The position numbers and the translations under genes were made by a program. From Muricea muricata (lineage: Eukaryota; Cnidaria; Anthozoa; Malacalcyonacea; Plexauridae), in assembly GCA_963855995.1 (NCBI GenBank), contig OY979717.1, positions 48,249,744-48,313,743 on the forward strand: DNA of 64,000 nt. Reading direction: 5' to 3'. Below the pieces are notes generated by a model. That model was not told where the DNA came from and made no database searches. It saw only the letters and a program-made list of their open reading frames with translations. Of this stretch, positions 1 through 8,853 are shown piece by piece. The first letter of the stretch is position 1, and the number at the start of each line of letters is the position of its first letter.

Positions 1-795
1 CGTGGGAAGGGGCATTGTCGTGCATGAAGATCATCTTCCTCTTTAATGCTAGTCAGTGGCGGTCCAGGGTAAGTCAGAATAAATTATAGCAGCTCAATTG
101 TAAATTCAAAATAAATTTATAACAATGTCATAGGTTATGAATTTCAAAAGAATAAAATCTAACCAATGAAGTTCCTTTGAAGGTATTTTAAAATGTAAAT
201 ATATCCTAGAATGAGCTGTGGTAATTTATTTTGACTTACGCTAGATCCGCCACTGATGCTAGTGGTTGTTTCTTATACCAAGGAAGGAAATTTTTTTAGG
301 AAGTTGACATACGATTTAGCACACATCTTAACCTTATTGGGCACACGAAAAGGGTCCACAATTTGATTATTAATGATTCCCGCCCAAATCATTACACCTC
401 CACCGCCTTGTTGCTGCCTGATCTTGCTCTGTGGCGTTGTACCATTGAGTAGCCAGGCACTCACTCATCCAACCATCTGGACCATCCAGAGTTGTCCGAG
501 ACTCGTTAGTGAACAAAACATTTTCGAAATTGGTTTTCATGCCTGACTTAGCCCAGTCCAAGTGTGCCAGCTTATGTTTCTGTTTCAATGGTGGTTTAAT
601 AGTTTGCTTTCTTACTTTTCCAATGCTTTTTAAGATCTTGCACCGTCGGCAGCTCTGGATCTTGATGGGACTCCAGCTTCATGAAATATCTTGGCACTTG
701 TTGAATGAGGATTTTTTGATAACGTTTTCTTTACTGAGCTGATTTCCCTACGAGAAATCTTTCGGAACTTTCCTTTATCTGCCCTTATCCAAATC
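1..795 (-). pseudogene. Tc1/mariner-type transposase relic, cut off by the window edge
   Basis: Reading leftward on the minus strand, the N-terminal helix-turn-helix region (RKISRREISSVKKTL, about 690-770) is followed by FENVLFTNESR (about 505-535), GGGGVMIWAGI (about 385-410) and FMHDNAPSH at the extreme left edge. This order is that of Tc1 transposases, which cut and paste DNA at TA sites. Frameshifts lie near 600-660 and at the T7 run near 290. The first catalytic aspartate, normally in the DES triplet, is asparagine here. The second aspartate (HDNAPSH) is kept. A hAT MITE interrupts the frame at 54-255. The C-terminus lies outside the window. The family call is secure and the copy is dead. 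Confidence 0.85.
54..255. mobile_element. hAT-type MITE, 202 bp, nested in the Tc1 relic
   Basis: Imperfect terminal inverted repeats begin CAGTGGCGG and extend about 34 bp (ending near AAATAAATTA). The element is flanked by a perfect 8-bp direct repeat ATGCTAGT at 46-53 and 256-263, the target-site length of hAT elements. Removing the element and one repeat restores continuity of the transposase relic around it. It has no coding capacity. Confidence 0.9.
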
Positions 796-1260
796 ATCTT
801 CGACTGACAACAAAACTGCGTGTATGATTGCCAAAAGAAAACTGAATGCCCTCTGTTGAACAAGTGTGAAGTTAAGTCAGTCATATATCAAGCTACAGTC
901 ACTACCACAAATAAAACGTCCGACAAGCCTGCTCAAACATATATTGGACTCACAGAAAATTATTTCAAAACAAGATACGCGAACCACAAAGCGTCGTTTA
1001 ATTCCTACAACAAACGTAATTTCACTGAGCTACAGTAAGCAAGTATGTGTGGGAGTTGAAGAACAATAACATTGACTATATAATTAACTGGATAATACTT
1101 AAGCGTGTTAGATCTTATAACCCAGCTTCAGATAGATGTAACTTATATGCTTGTGGAAGAAATACTTTATCATATGTGAACCGACGATGGCTACTCTAAA
1201 CAAACGAAACGAACTAGTATCATCATGCAGACATTATAAAAAATTTCTTTTAAAAAACCT
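796..1260 (+). pseudogene. Penelope-like element fragment: GIY-YIG endonuclease C-terminus
   Basis: The frame at 820-1036 shows a cysteine-rich entry (CQKKTECPLLNKC) and then the GIY-YIG core YIGLTENYFKTRYANH. After a frameshift near 1035 it continues with KYVWELK and a W-rich segment, the usual C-terminal block of Penelope-like endonucleases (known for the family). The reverse transcriptase half is missing, so this is a 5'-truncated copy. The endonuclease nicks target DNA to prime insertion. It abuts the oppositely oriented Tc1 relic at about 795. The hammerhead at 1458-1521 is probably its 3' terminal structure. Confidence 0.8.
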
Positions 1261-1457
1261 TTAAATAGCAATATATTTAAATATACCGCGCTATGTGGAC
1301 CTTTCTGCACTTTATTATAATGTTGTTGATATTTCCGCGTCCTGTCAGATTATCAATTACCTTACTAATTGCTTTGCGTGCTCTGTAAATAGGATTAAAA
1401 TTTAAAAGTCTTAATCATTTGTACATAAATATTGTAAGTTTTAACGAATAGTTATTA

Positions 1458-1521
1458 GGCCATTTTATCTGATGAGTGCCACATCTCGTGGTACGAAACT
1501 AGTTAGTAATAAAGATATGCC
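1458..1521 (+). ncRNA. Type I hammerhead ribozyme, Penelope-type
   Basis: The core boxes CTGATGA (1469-1475) and GAAA (1495-1498) flank a stem II of UGCCAC/GUGGUA with loop AUCUC. Stem III is minimal (CUA/UAG), followed by the cleavage triplet GUA. Stem I pairs TTTAT before the core with ATAAA after it, plus GGC/GCC beyond a small internal loop. Predicted cleavage is after position 1508. Minimal stem III hammerheads are known from the terminal repeats of Penelope-like elements, and this one lies 200 bp downstream of a Penelope endonuclease fragment on the same strand. Activity is inferred from fold only. Confidence 0.8.
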
Positions 1522-1627
1522 TAGTGGAATTTGTTGAGTCGTATAAATTAATTAATTATGCTCTGGATATCCATTGAGCACTCTTTTGAAAGTTTTTATA
1601 AACGGCAAAACCTAATACTACACACAC

Positions 1628-1653
1628 ACACGCACACATATATGTATAATATG

Positions 1654-1740
<87 letters not shown>

Positions 1741-1891
1741 GGTTATCATATGAGAGGCGAGGATATCAGTTTTATCGCTCGAGAGACGATATCATATTTT
1801 GTCACGAGTGAGCGAGGGATACGAAAATATATATATAAATATACGAACGAAAATATATATATAAATATACGGAAATATAAATATACGAACG

Positions 1892-1976
<85 letters not shown>

Positions 1977-2072
1977 ATATCTATATCTATATCTATACGT
2001 ATACGTATACGTATACGTATACGTATACGTATACGTATATGTATATGTATACGTATATGTATATGTCTTTAT
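1628..2072. repeat. AT-rich microsatellite cluster
   Basis: A short CA run is followed by an (AT)n tract at about 1657-1735, a second at about 1893-1975, then (ATCTAT)n and (ACGTAT)n arrays to about 2070. Between the tracts are short repeats of an AAATATATATATAAATATACG-like unit. Long frames here on both strands encode only YIYI-type repeats and are not genes. Confidence 0.9.
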
Positions 2073-2139
2073 ATGCTTGTTTTGGCTTACGAAATACAAA
2101 ATAGTGCTCAATGACATATAGGCAAAGCGAAATGTATGA

Positions 2140-3862
2140 TCGTGCAAATTACCTCAAAAACTTACTACTACAGTCTGTTTCATCCAGAAGGAGTCTTCAG
2201 GTGGTAGACAAATTTCGAAAATATGCGAGCTTTTTTCATGAGGAGGAAACGTGGGCGCGTGGATGATTGAATAGCATGAATTCCTTTCTTTGTTTAGATT
2301 GTTTACCTGAAATCTGCTTTTCTGTTGGCAGGCCGAAACTATTTCCGATCTTTTATTAAGCAAGCAATTATTGTATTTTTCTTTCAAAATCGTAATTTTT
2401 TCGTCGAAACATAAATTACATCTTTTGGTTCCCCCCGTGTAGGAAATACACTTTTTTATCATGGACAATTTTATGGTAAAATCTGTTTTGTTTTGCTTTA
2501 AGGTCCAAACGTGTTTGGAAAGTTCCGTTTCGTTCGAATATTTTTTGTGTGTGAAAGATATAATATGATTCCTGTATCGCTCTTTAAATGTGTTTGAGGT
2601 CATGCCAATGTAGTGCTTTGTGTCCTGTGTGTTGCCTGTAATAATTGTTGCTTTGTATACATTATCCTTACTCCTACACTTGTTCTGCAGTGGGCATGCG
2701 TGCTTGTTCCTACAGTTACACTTCTCTTCGCTAATGTCTTGTGGTTGGCTTTTCCCAATTATGCGTGTGTTGTGGCTTGTGATAATTGACTTAACGTAAC
2801 TCATGCAACTGTAACTGACTTTAACTGTGTTCCTATTGAAAATTTTGTGTAACTTGTTGCCAATCGGAAAGTGCGTGTCTACAAGCTTGCATGAGGAAAC
2901 TGCGTGCAGTGTTTGTCTTGACATTTATGCTGAATGGAGGGTTAAACCAAATGATGTTGCGTTGTCTTTTCCGGCGTGGTTGCTGTGTTACATGTGGCAT
3001 GTATTCCAGCTTGTGACTGAAGTTTCTATTTCCTAGTGCGTTTTGATATGCTTGTACTGCATCGTCGAATACTTGCTTGTCAGATGACAGCGTTGAAATG
3101 CGCTTGTTGATAGATGCTGGAAGTTGCCTTAAATTGCTAGGTGGATGGTTAGAGTGTTTGTGTATGTATAACGGATCGTCATTGGGCTTCCTATAAGGTC
3201 TATATTTTCCGGTAGCAAGGTCGAAAGTTACGTCTAAAAAGTTTACCACGTGTAAATTTGTTTCTGCTGTTATTTTTAGGTCAAATTGTTCGAAAACTTT
3301 ATGGAGCATTTTTCTGGTTTTGTCTGAACTGATCTGTTTTGATCTGTTTTTGCTGATCTGTTTTTAATAACCGCCAAACCGTCATCTCTGTACAAGCCGA
3401 TGTTTTTCTTGCCAAACTTTTTTCCTAGATGGTTTAAGATGAAAAGACCTACCAGTTCGCAAATTTCTGCCCCGTCATATAGCTACTCATGGTAACATCA
3501 AACAAATTGCTATTTTTGTTTTTGATCCACGGTTTTCCGTGATTGAAAAGGAGTGATTTTCTAGGGTGTTTTATTATAGAAATGTCTTCGTCCGAAATGT
3601 CAGCCAAATTAAAGGCCCAAGATAATGCTTGGTCCAGTAAATTTTCAGAAATTGACGGGTAAAAGTCGACTATGTCAAACGAAATGAAAGAATGCCTAGT
3701 TTTTTCCCCAATCCTGCCAAACGATTCTATGAGGTTTTGCGCGTTTCTCCACTGGTTTTCGTTCAAAATTGACCGAATTCAATCCGGTTGCCAATCGAAA
3801 GTTTATTTGCGATTTGCAAAATACCTCAAAAATATAACAATACTGTCTGTTTTTTCCACAGG
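2140..3862 (-). pseudogene. Penelope-like retroelement: reverse transcriptase plus GIY-YIG endonuclease, decayed
   Basis: On the minus strand from 3766 the reverse transcriptase shows FISFDIVDFYPS, then SLLFNHGKPW and the catalytic YRDDGL (about 3375-3395). It continues through VNFLDVTFDL and HPPSNLRQLP and ends in an endonuclease with CNCRNKHACPLQNKC, HYIGMTSNTFKERYRNH and CNLCFDEK. This order is typical of Penelope-like retroelements. At least three frameshifts (about 3445, 3310 and 2850-2920) break it. About 40 bp at 2142-2181 is similar to 3817-3860 in the same orientation (AAACAGAC...TTTTTGAGGTA on the minus strand), possibly the remains of Penelope pseudo-LTRs. No hammerhead was found in this copy. 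Confidence 0.85.
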
Positions 3863-4271
3863 AACACATCCAACCACTTTAAACTTCAGAACAGGCAGTG
3901 CAAAACTTTGTACGATTGGTCAATCGCGGCAACACATGGACTTTGATAAGGTTAGCCAGTCGAAAGAAAGACCAAATGCCAACAGGTTTTATCAAGAAAA
4001 TAGTTTTGGTACTGCAGTAATCCTACAGTTTGTTATTGGTATTCAAGACAACGAAACTGCAGAATTTTGGAACTGCAATATTGGGGTTAAACGAAGAAAG
4101 CTTGTTATTGTGAGTTTAGACCTACAAAGTATATACATGGCTTGAATAATTTCTTTAAATTTCTTTGTTCAACTGGAGTTACCAATTGCTGAGTTTAGTA
4201 AATGTAGATTTTCTCAAATTAAGAACAGCGCCGGCTTGTTACCAGTTATTCTTTTGTATAGATTTTTGGGT
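3863..4271. other. No supported gene
   Basis: Open frames here lack domain signals or splice support. I see no repeat that I can place. Confidence 0.5.
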
Positions 4272-4868
4272 TTAAAGTGCCTATCCAGTAGTCAGGAAAT
4301 TTGTATATTTCAATAGTTTAGGTGATTTTAAGAAGATTTGCAATATATTTTATAAGTCGAAAATTTGATCTTCATTTACTGAGGGGCCTGAAGTTGGCGA
4401 TTTTTCAAAATACCGTAAGCATAAAAAAACTGGGGCGAGTATGCTCCTGTGACGTCAAATCGGGAACACGCATTGATTGTAAACTAGTATTCTATACTAC
4501 AGAGAGGGTTGAAGTATATTTTAATCGAATTTTTTGCCGATTCTACGGTACTTTTCCTTTGAATTTCAACTGCAAAAAGTGTCTTCAAGATTTATTGATC
4601 CAAATGACAGCCAAGCCGAATCAGAAAACAGTTTTTTCGCGAGTTATATGATGGAAGTGGAAGATGACAATGTTTATATTGGAGGAGATGTGTCAGGGAA
4701 CTCAGGGCCAGATCGTCAATCAGAGGAAAAATTCTAAGGTTTCGCATCGATGGATGTGTTACTTGGGAATTATTATGAGCTACAAATTAGGATTTTAACG
4801 TCTGGCAGGAGTGATACGGAAAAAATTAACCGAAGGAAGTGCAAAATACACAGTGATGAAAGCAGGTA
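4272..4868 (+). repeat. Duplicated exon with upstream region, copy 1 (inverted copy at 17.3-17.85 kb)
   Basis: This block is highly similar to the reverse complement of about 17270-17850. Both copies hold a TGACGTCA box (4450-4457 here) and a coding-like stretch containing MMEVEDDNVYIGGDVSG. Both end at a conserved splice donor (CAG|GT). The frame here has a TAA just after RQSEEKF where copy 2 reads Y, while copy 2 carries a 4-bp deletion that this copy lacks. Conservation of frame and donor suggests a former 5' exon with its promoter. I do not recognise the protein. It may be the first exon of a transposon gene. Confidence 0.65.
4450..4457. promoter_or_regulatory. CRE-like palindrome TGACGTCA
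   Basis: A perfect 8-bp CREB/ATF-type palindrome about 200 bp upstream of the coding-like stretch. It is retained in the inverted copy near 17.66 kb. Regulatory role is inferred from the motif and its conservation only. Confidence 0.4.
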
Positions 4869-6198
4869 AATAGATAGTTTAATTAACATAGTATACAGTA
4901 CATGGGTCCCAATATATTTGTGTCAAAAACCAGACATTTATTCTATACTGGACATATTGAATTGCTGGACAATCAATCTGAAGGCCGCATCACCTGATCA
5001 CCTATTTCCCAACATATACTGTAACATGTACTGATTCAGGGATATTCAATTATTATACAGTATGGTTTATGGATTGAAAGACATCATTACTATTTGCTAC
5101 ATACAACTATAGAAAGCCACTATGCTGAAGATAATGTCGCATTTATGTTTGTATATTTATTCAGTAATAATGACATGAAAAATGGCTGTTATTTTTAGAA
5201 TTGCATAAAGTGTAAAAAATATCGACAACATTTCAGAGGTAGCTAAATTTTTATTTGTGATCATGATAGTATTTGCACACTGTCCACTCTGCTTTAAATT
5301 TATTGTTTAGATAGTGAGAGCTCCTTTGGTTTTGTGTTCATATATGTATTTGCAAACAGATATACAGCGTATATACTATATTTATACAATTTTGAACATT
5401 TTTTAGTGTTTTCTATTCAGACACATGTACAACCGCCCACTCTAGAAGATGGACAAGCAAAGCTATGTTGCAGAACATACATTAATCGAACGAAGGGCCA
5501 CAAAAAAGATTCAGAAGTGTCCATAGAATCAAAAGTAGAATTTAATACTTACTATTTGTGAAACTGATTAATAATTCATAAAGAAAACACAAAAGAAATC
5601 ATGAGCGTGAAGGAGTCTGTATACTCTGATACAGAATTCTGTTGATTTTCATAACTTTTAACTTTGATTTTCTCGTCTTCTATAAAATGTATTTTCAAAA
5701 TTACTTCACAAACTGATGTATAAAACTGGAGAGTTTCACAAGCTATTTACAACATTCGCGTCCATGTTGTATCAGATATACAACTCTTGCCTTCGGCTCG
5801 AGTTTGTATATGCTGATACAACACGGCCGCGCTCATGTTGTAAATAGTACATAGTATATATATAATAATTCAATTTAATAATAGGATCTGATATCACCAA
5901 CATTACTGTATATATTGCATGTCTTTGGAGGGGGGGGGGGAGGCAAACACCTTTACTACATTGTATTTATTTCAATTTTCAAAATAACCTATTTCTCAAT
6001 ATTGTGATTTTATTTTATACATGGAGTGGTAAAACAGAATAATAACTTGAAAATCTAAGTTAGTGTAATTAAACAGGAGGTAAAGTCTGTTTAGTGCACC
6101 TAACAGTGTATTAGTGACAGGGCATGGTTGTTCAGATGTTCTTCATTCATATTTTTTGTATCTGCGAATGCAGATATATTGTTGTCGTGCGCGTGCTG
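4869..6198. other. Intergenic, AT-rich; a G12 run and one palindrome
   Basis: No supported gene. A small frame near 5400-5561 lacks domains. A G-run lies at about 5930-5941. The palindrome at 5740-5850 is listed separately. Confidence 0.5.
5740..5850. repeat. Palindromic (foldback) repeat with CTTCGG apex
   Basis: Outer arms CTATTTACAACA / TGTTGTAAATAGT and inner arms TGTTGTATCAGATATACAA / TTGTATATGCTGATACAACA fold around GCCTTCGGCTC (CTTCGG at 5791-5796). It has no coding capacity and is probably a small non-autonomous element. Confidence 0.65.
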
Positions 6199-6201
6199 TT
6201 A

Positions 6202-6236
6202 GGGACGGAGCATTAGAAAAGTGAAGGGAGGGGTGG
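6202..6236 (+). repeat. Left terminal inverted repeat of the 8.66-kb transposon
   Basis: 35 bp beginning GGGACGGAGCATTAG and ending GGGAGGGGTGG. It matches the right end at 33 of 35 positions and is preceded by TTA. Confidence 0.85.
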
Positions 6237-6839
6237 GGAAAAAACAGAAAAAAATACATACAAGCATAAAAGTTTAAAAAAAAACAGGAAGGTTTTAAAA
6301 AAAAATTGCAAACAGAACATCAAAATTTAATTTTAATATTAAATTTACACAGTTCAACAAAACTGAAACAATTGATATATAAATAATGCTGTAAAACCAT
6401 AGAAAGCCCAATTCTGATTGTGGTTTCAGTAACATATAGAGATCAGTGCAACATATTTGTATTAGGTATGTCTATATTGAATTCCCTCTCTATATGCTAC
6501 AGCTAGTAGCCTCATTTCTACTTGCACGCCGTGTATTCGTTATATGTAAGCACCCTATTAAATGTATGGTATATAGCACATACAATACAATTAAGATAGA
6601 TTTTGTAGGCTATTTCATATTGGTGAACATTATGACAGCTGCAAGAAAATGTAAACAAGGCTTTATTGGTTATTCACAAACAAGCAAAATAACAAAAGTA
6701 CCAAAGAAAACTAAAGTAATATATGCATTTCAATATTAAACTATGTGTTAATTAACTTATGATGTTTTTTTATTAATATGTAAAAACATAGTTTGTATGC
6801 TAAATGTCTTGTATGTCTTACTTCTTTCTTTTGCATTTA

Positions 6840-7185
6840 CAATCCCATTTCCTTCTTCCACATTCACAATCATATTTCAATCTTCCACACTCACAATCCC
6901 ATTTTCTTCTTCCACATGTACAATCTCATTTCCTCCTTCTACACTCATAATCCCATTCCCTCCTCCTTCTACACTCACAATCCCATTTCCTTCTTCCACA
7001 TTCACCATCCAATTTCCTTCTTCCACATTCACAACCCCATTTCCTTCTTCCACGTTCACAATCCCATTTCCTTCTTCCACATTCACAATCCCATTTCCTC
7101 CTCCTTCTACATTCACAATCCCATTTACTCCTTCTACACTCACAATCCCATTTTCTTGCACATTCACAATCCCATTTTCCTGTTG
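6840..7185 (-). repeat. Minisatellite of about 27-bp units, coding-like on the minus strand
   Basis: About a dozen copies of a unit like ATTCACAATCCCATTTCC plus TTCTTCCAC, some with a 3-bp TCC insertion. Because unit lengths are multiples of three, minus-strand frames stay open: one reads GNGIVNVEE repeats, another KWDCECGRR repeats. It begins about 10 bp after the stop of the SAM gene. A one-base change in the A-run near 7220 would join it to that gene, so it may be a coding repeat tail or its 3' UTR. Confidence 0.7.
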
Positions 7186-7194
7186 TCTCCCACT

Positions 7195-8808
7195 TCATTT
7201 CAACTGACACTTTCTTGCCCTTTTTTTTTCATTCTTCATGTTTTGTTTCTTTCTTCTTTTGAAAATTTGTTCTGCCACACTGCTTCCATACTTCTTCCTA
7301 CATTGCTCCATTAATGCCTCATAATCGCCAACAATTTCAGTGATATAATTAATTGCTTCTTTCACTCTTGGAAATAATTCATTAAAAAATTCATTCTGTT
7401 CTTGAAAACCTGCCATTCAAATATAAAAAATACAGTATAAACAAGTGGATGACTGTTGCAAAGAACAATTTATAAATTCAATTATATTAGAAATAAATAC
7501 CAGTTTCATAATGTACACAACCAAAAGTCAGATCCTGTTGAAAACAGGATGCAACAATGCTGTTGGGGGCAACATTGTTCCTGGTTGTCAACAATATTGT
7601 TTAACATTGCTACACCTCATTGTGGACTGATTCAGGCTCAACAGTTTAATTGTTCAATATTGTTGACAACCAAGAACAATGTTGCCCAACAACACTGTTG
7701 CATTCTGTATTCAACAACCTGTGTGGCTGTGTAGTGCAAAGTTTCTTCAGTTTTAATATCTTGTAAATTGTTGATTTTTTTTATATTTGAATGCCACTCT
7801 AACCATCCAAGGAACCATACCCCCCCCCCCTTTATTAGCCCCCCTTTATCTGCCCAGTTGAATAGAATCCCCCTTTGGTTGACAGTTGTGTACTACTTCA
7901 TTGCCAGTGCCCAGTCAGACCACCCCCACCTGATACTGACCTTCTTTCACTGTTTTTCCATTTGTGCTTTCTTTCATTGTTCTTTCAATCTCATTTGTGC
8001 ATATGGTCAAGTTTTCATTTGCCAAAGAAAGAGCTTCTTGACACATTTCCAAAAACTTACAAACATGTTCGTGGTAGGTTTTCCCCGGATTATTAATGTC
8101 ATTTTCTTTCAACGCCACAATCTCTGGATAACAATTCTTTGCGATTTCTATACAACCATACACGCTTTGTTTTGTGTGATGAGGTGTCCAGCTGTTCATA
8201 GTTGGTGGCTTTGTTACTCCCATGAGCAACTTAATTCGTGTCCAGCGCTCCTTTCTGCACCAGTTCTCACAGTCCCGCAAACTTTTCGAGTACGTTAGAC
8301 GTTCTGTGGCCATTTTTAAGATGAAAGAATTTGAAAAAATCTGATTCGGTGTAACTGGAGATTGGTAGTACAGATTCCTAAACGTTCGCTTGAGAGATTC
8401 AGTGTTCACCACTGTGTGTCCATTGCCATCTCTAGTTTCAACAAAATTTCGCATAGCTTTTGGTAGTGCTATGACCACAGATGATGATGAAGTCTTGAGA
8501 GTTGTTTTTGAAACAAGGCTGCTCTTTCGTGCGTTCTCTTGTTGAGCTTTATACTCTGTAAAACACCGTAGCAGTCTCCGGGACTGAAACTTCGACAGTC
8601 CAAACGATAAGGCGTCCTCTTCCTGGACATCCTGAATATGTGAAACTTCAGTTAGTCCATTATTAACAAATGTTTGATAGAAGTTTTCCAATGATGCTTC
8701 CTTAAGCCATGACAAAAGAGAGTTTTTATCTGGTTCATTAATATTTATATCCTGTCTTGCTTCCGCCATTTTAGCTTTCATGCCAGGTTGCTCACAGCCA
8801 CTATCCAT
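7195..8808 (-). CDS. SAM-domain protein of the 8.66-kb transposon (two exons)
   Basis: Exon 1 runs 8808-7941 and exon 2 runs 7409-7195. The donor AAG|GTCAGT and the acceptor GCAG|GT keep phase (G + GT), giving about 360 residues. Upstream ATGs at 8808, 8781 and 8769 are all possible. I use the first that begins downstream of the facing gene's start. Near the N-terminus LLSWLKEASLENFYQTFVNN to RLLRCFTEYK is a sterile alpha motif (about residues 25-80), a protein-protein interaction module. The rest is helical and charged, with a basic tail (KRRKKQNMKNEKK). The intron holds a foldback repeat. The role is unknown; by position it may be an accessory partner of the transposase. The frame is intact. 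Confidence 0.7.
7530..7714. repeat. Foldback repeat inside the SAM-gene intron
   Basis: Arms at about 7530-7612 and 7640-7714 are inverted copies built on GCAACATTGTT and GGTTGTCAACAATATTG. It lies wholly in the 7410-7940 intron, so it would not disrupt the product. Probably a nested MITE. Confidence 0.7.
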
Positions 8809-8853
8809 AGATATAGAGCTCTGTGGTGTGACATATGACTGAATATTTACAAC
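8809..8853. promoter_or_regulatory. Divergent promoter region between the two transposon genes
   Basis: Only 45 bp separate the ATG of the minus-strand SAM gene (8808) from that of the plus-strand transposase gene (8854). The divergent layout implies a shared bidirectional promoter or overlapping 5' ends. No TATA box is evident. Confidence 0.45.

Noticed and set aside
1558-2147. Long open frames on both strands
   Set aside because: They translate only AT-microsatellite repeats (YIYI, TYTY).
6446-6739. 97-codon plus frame in the left part of the 8.66-kb transposon
   Set aside because: No domain, AT-driven composition and no splice link to the neighbouring genes.
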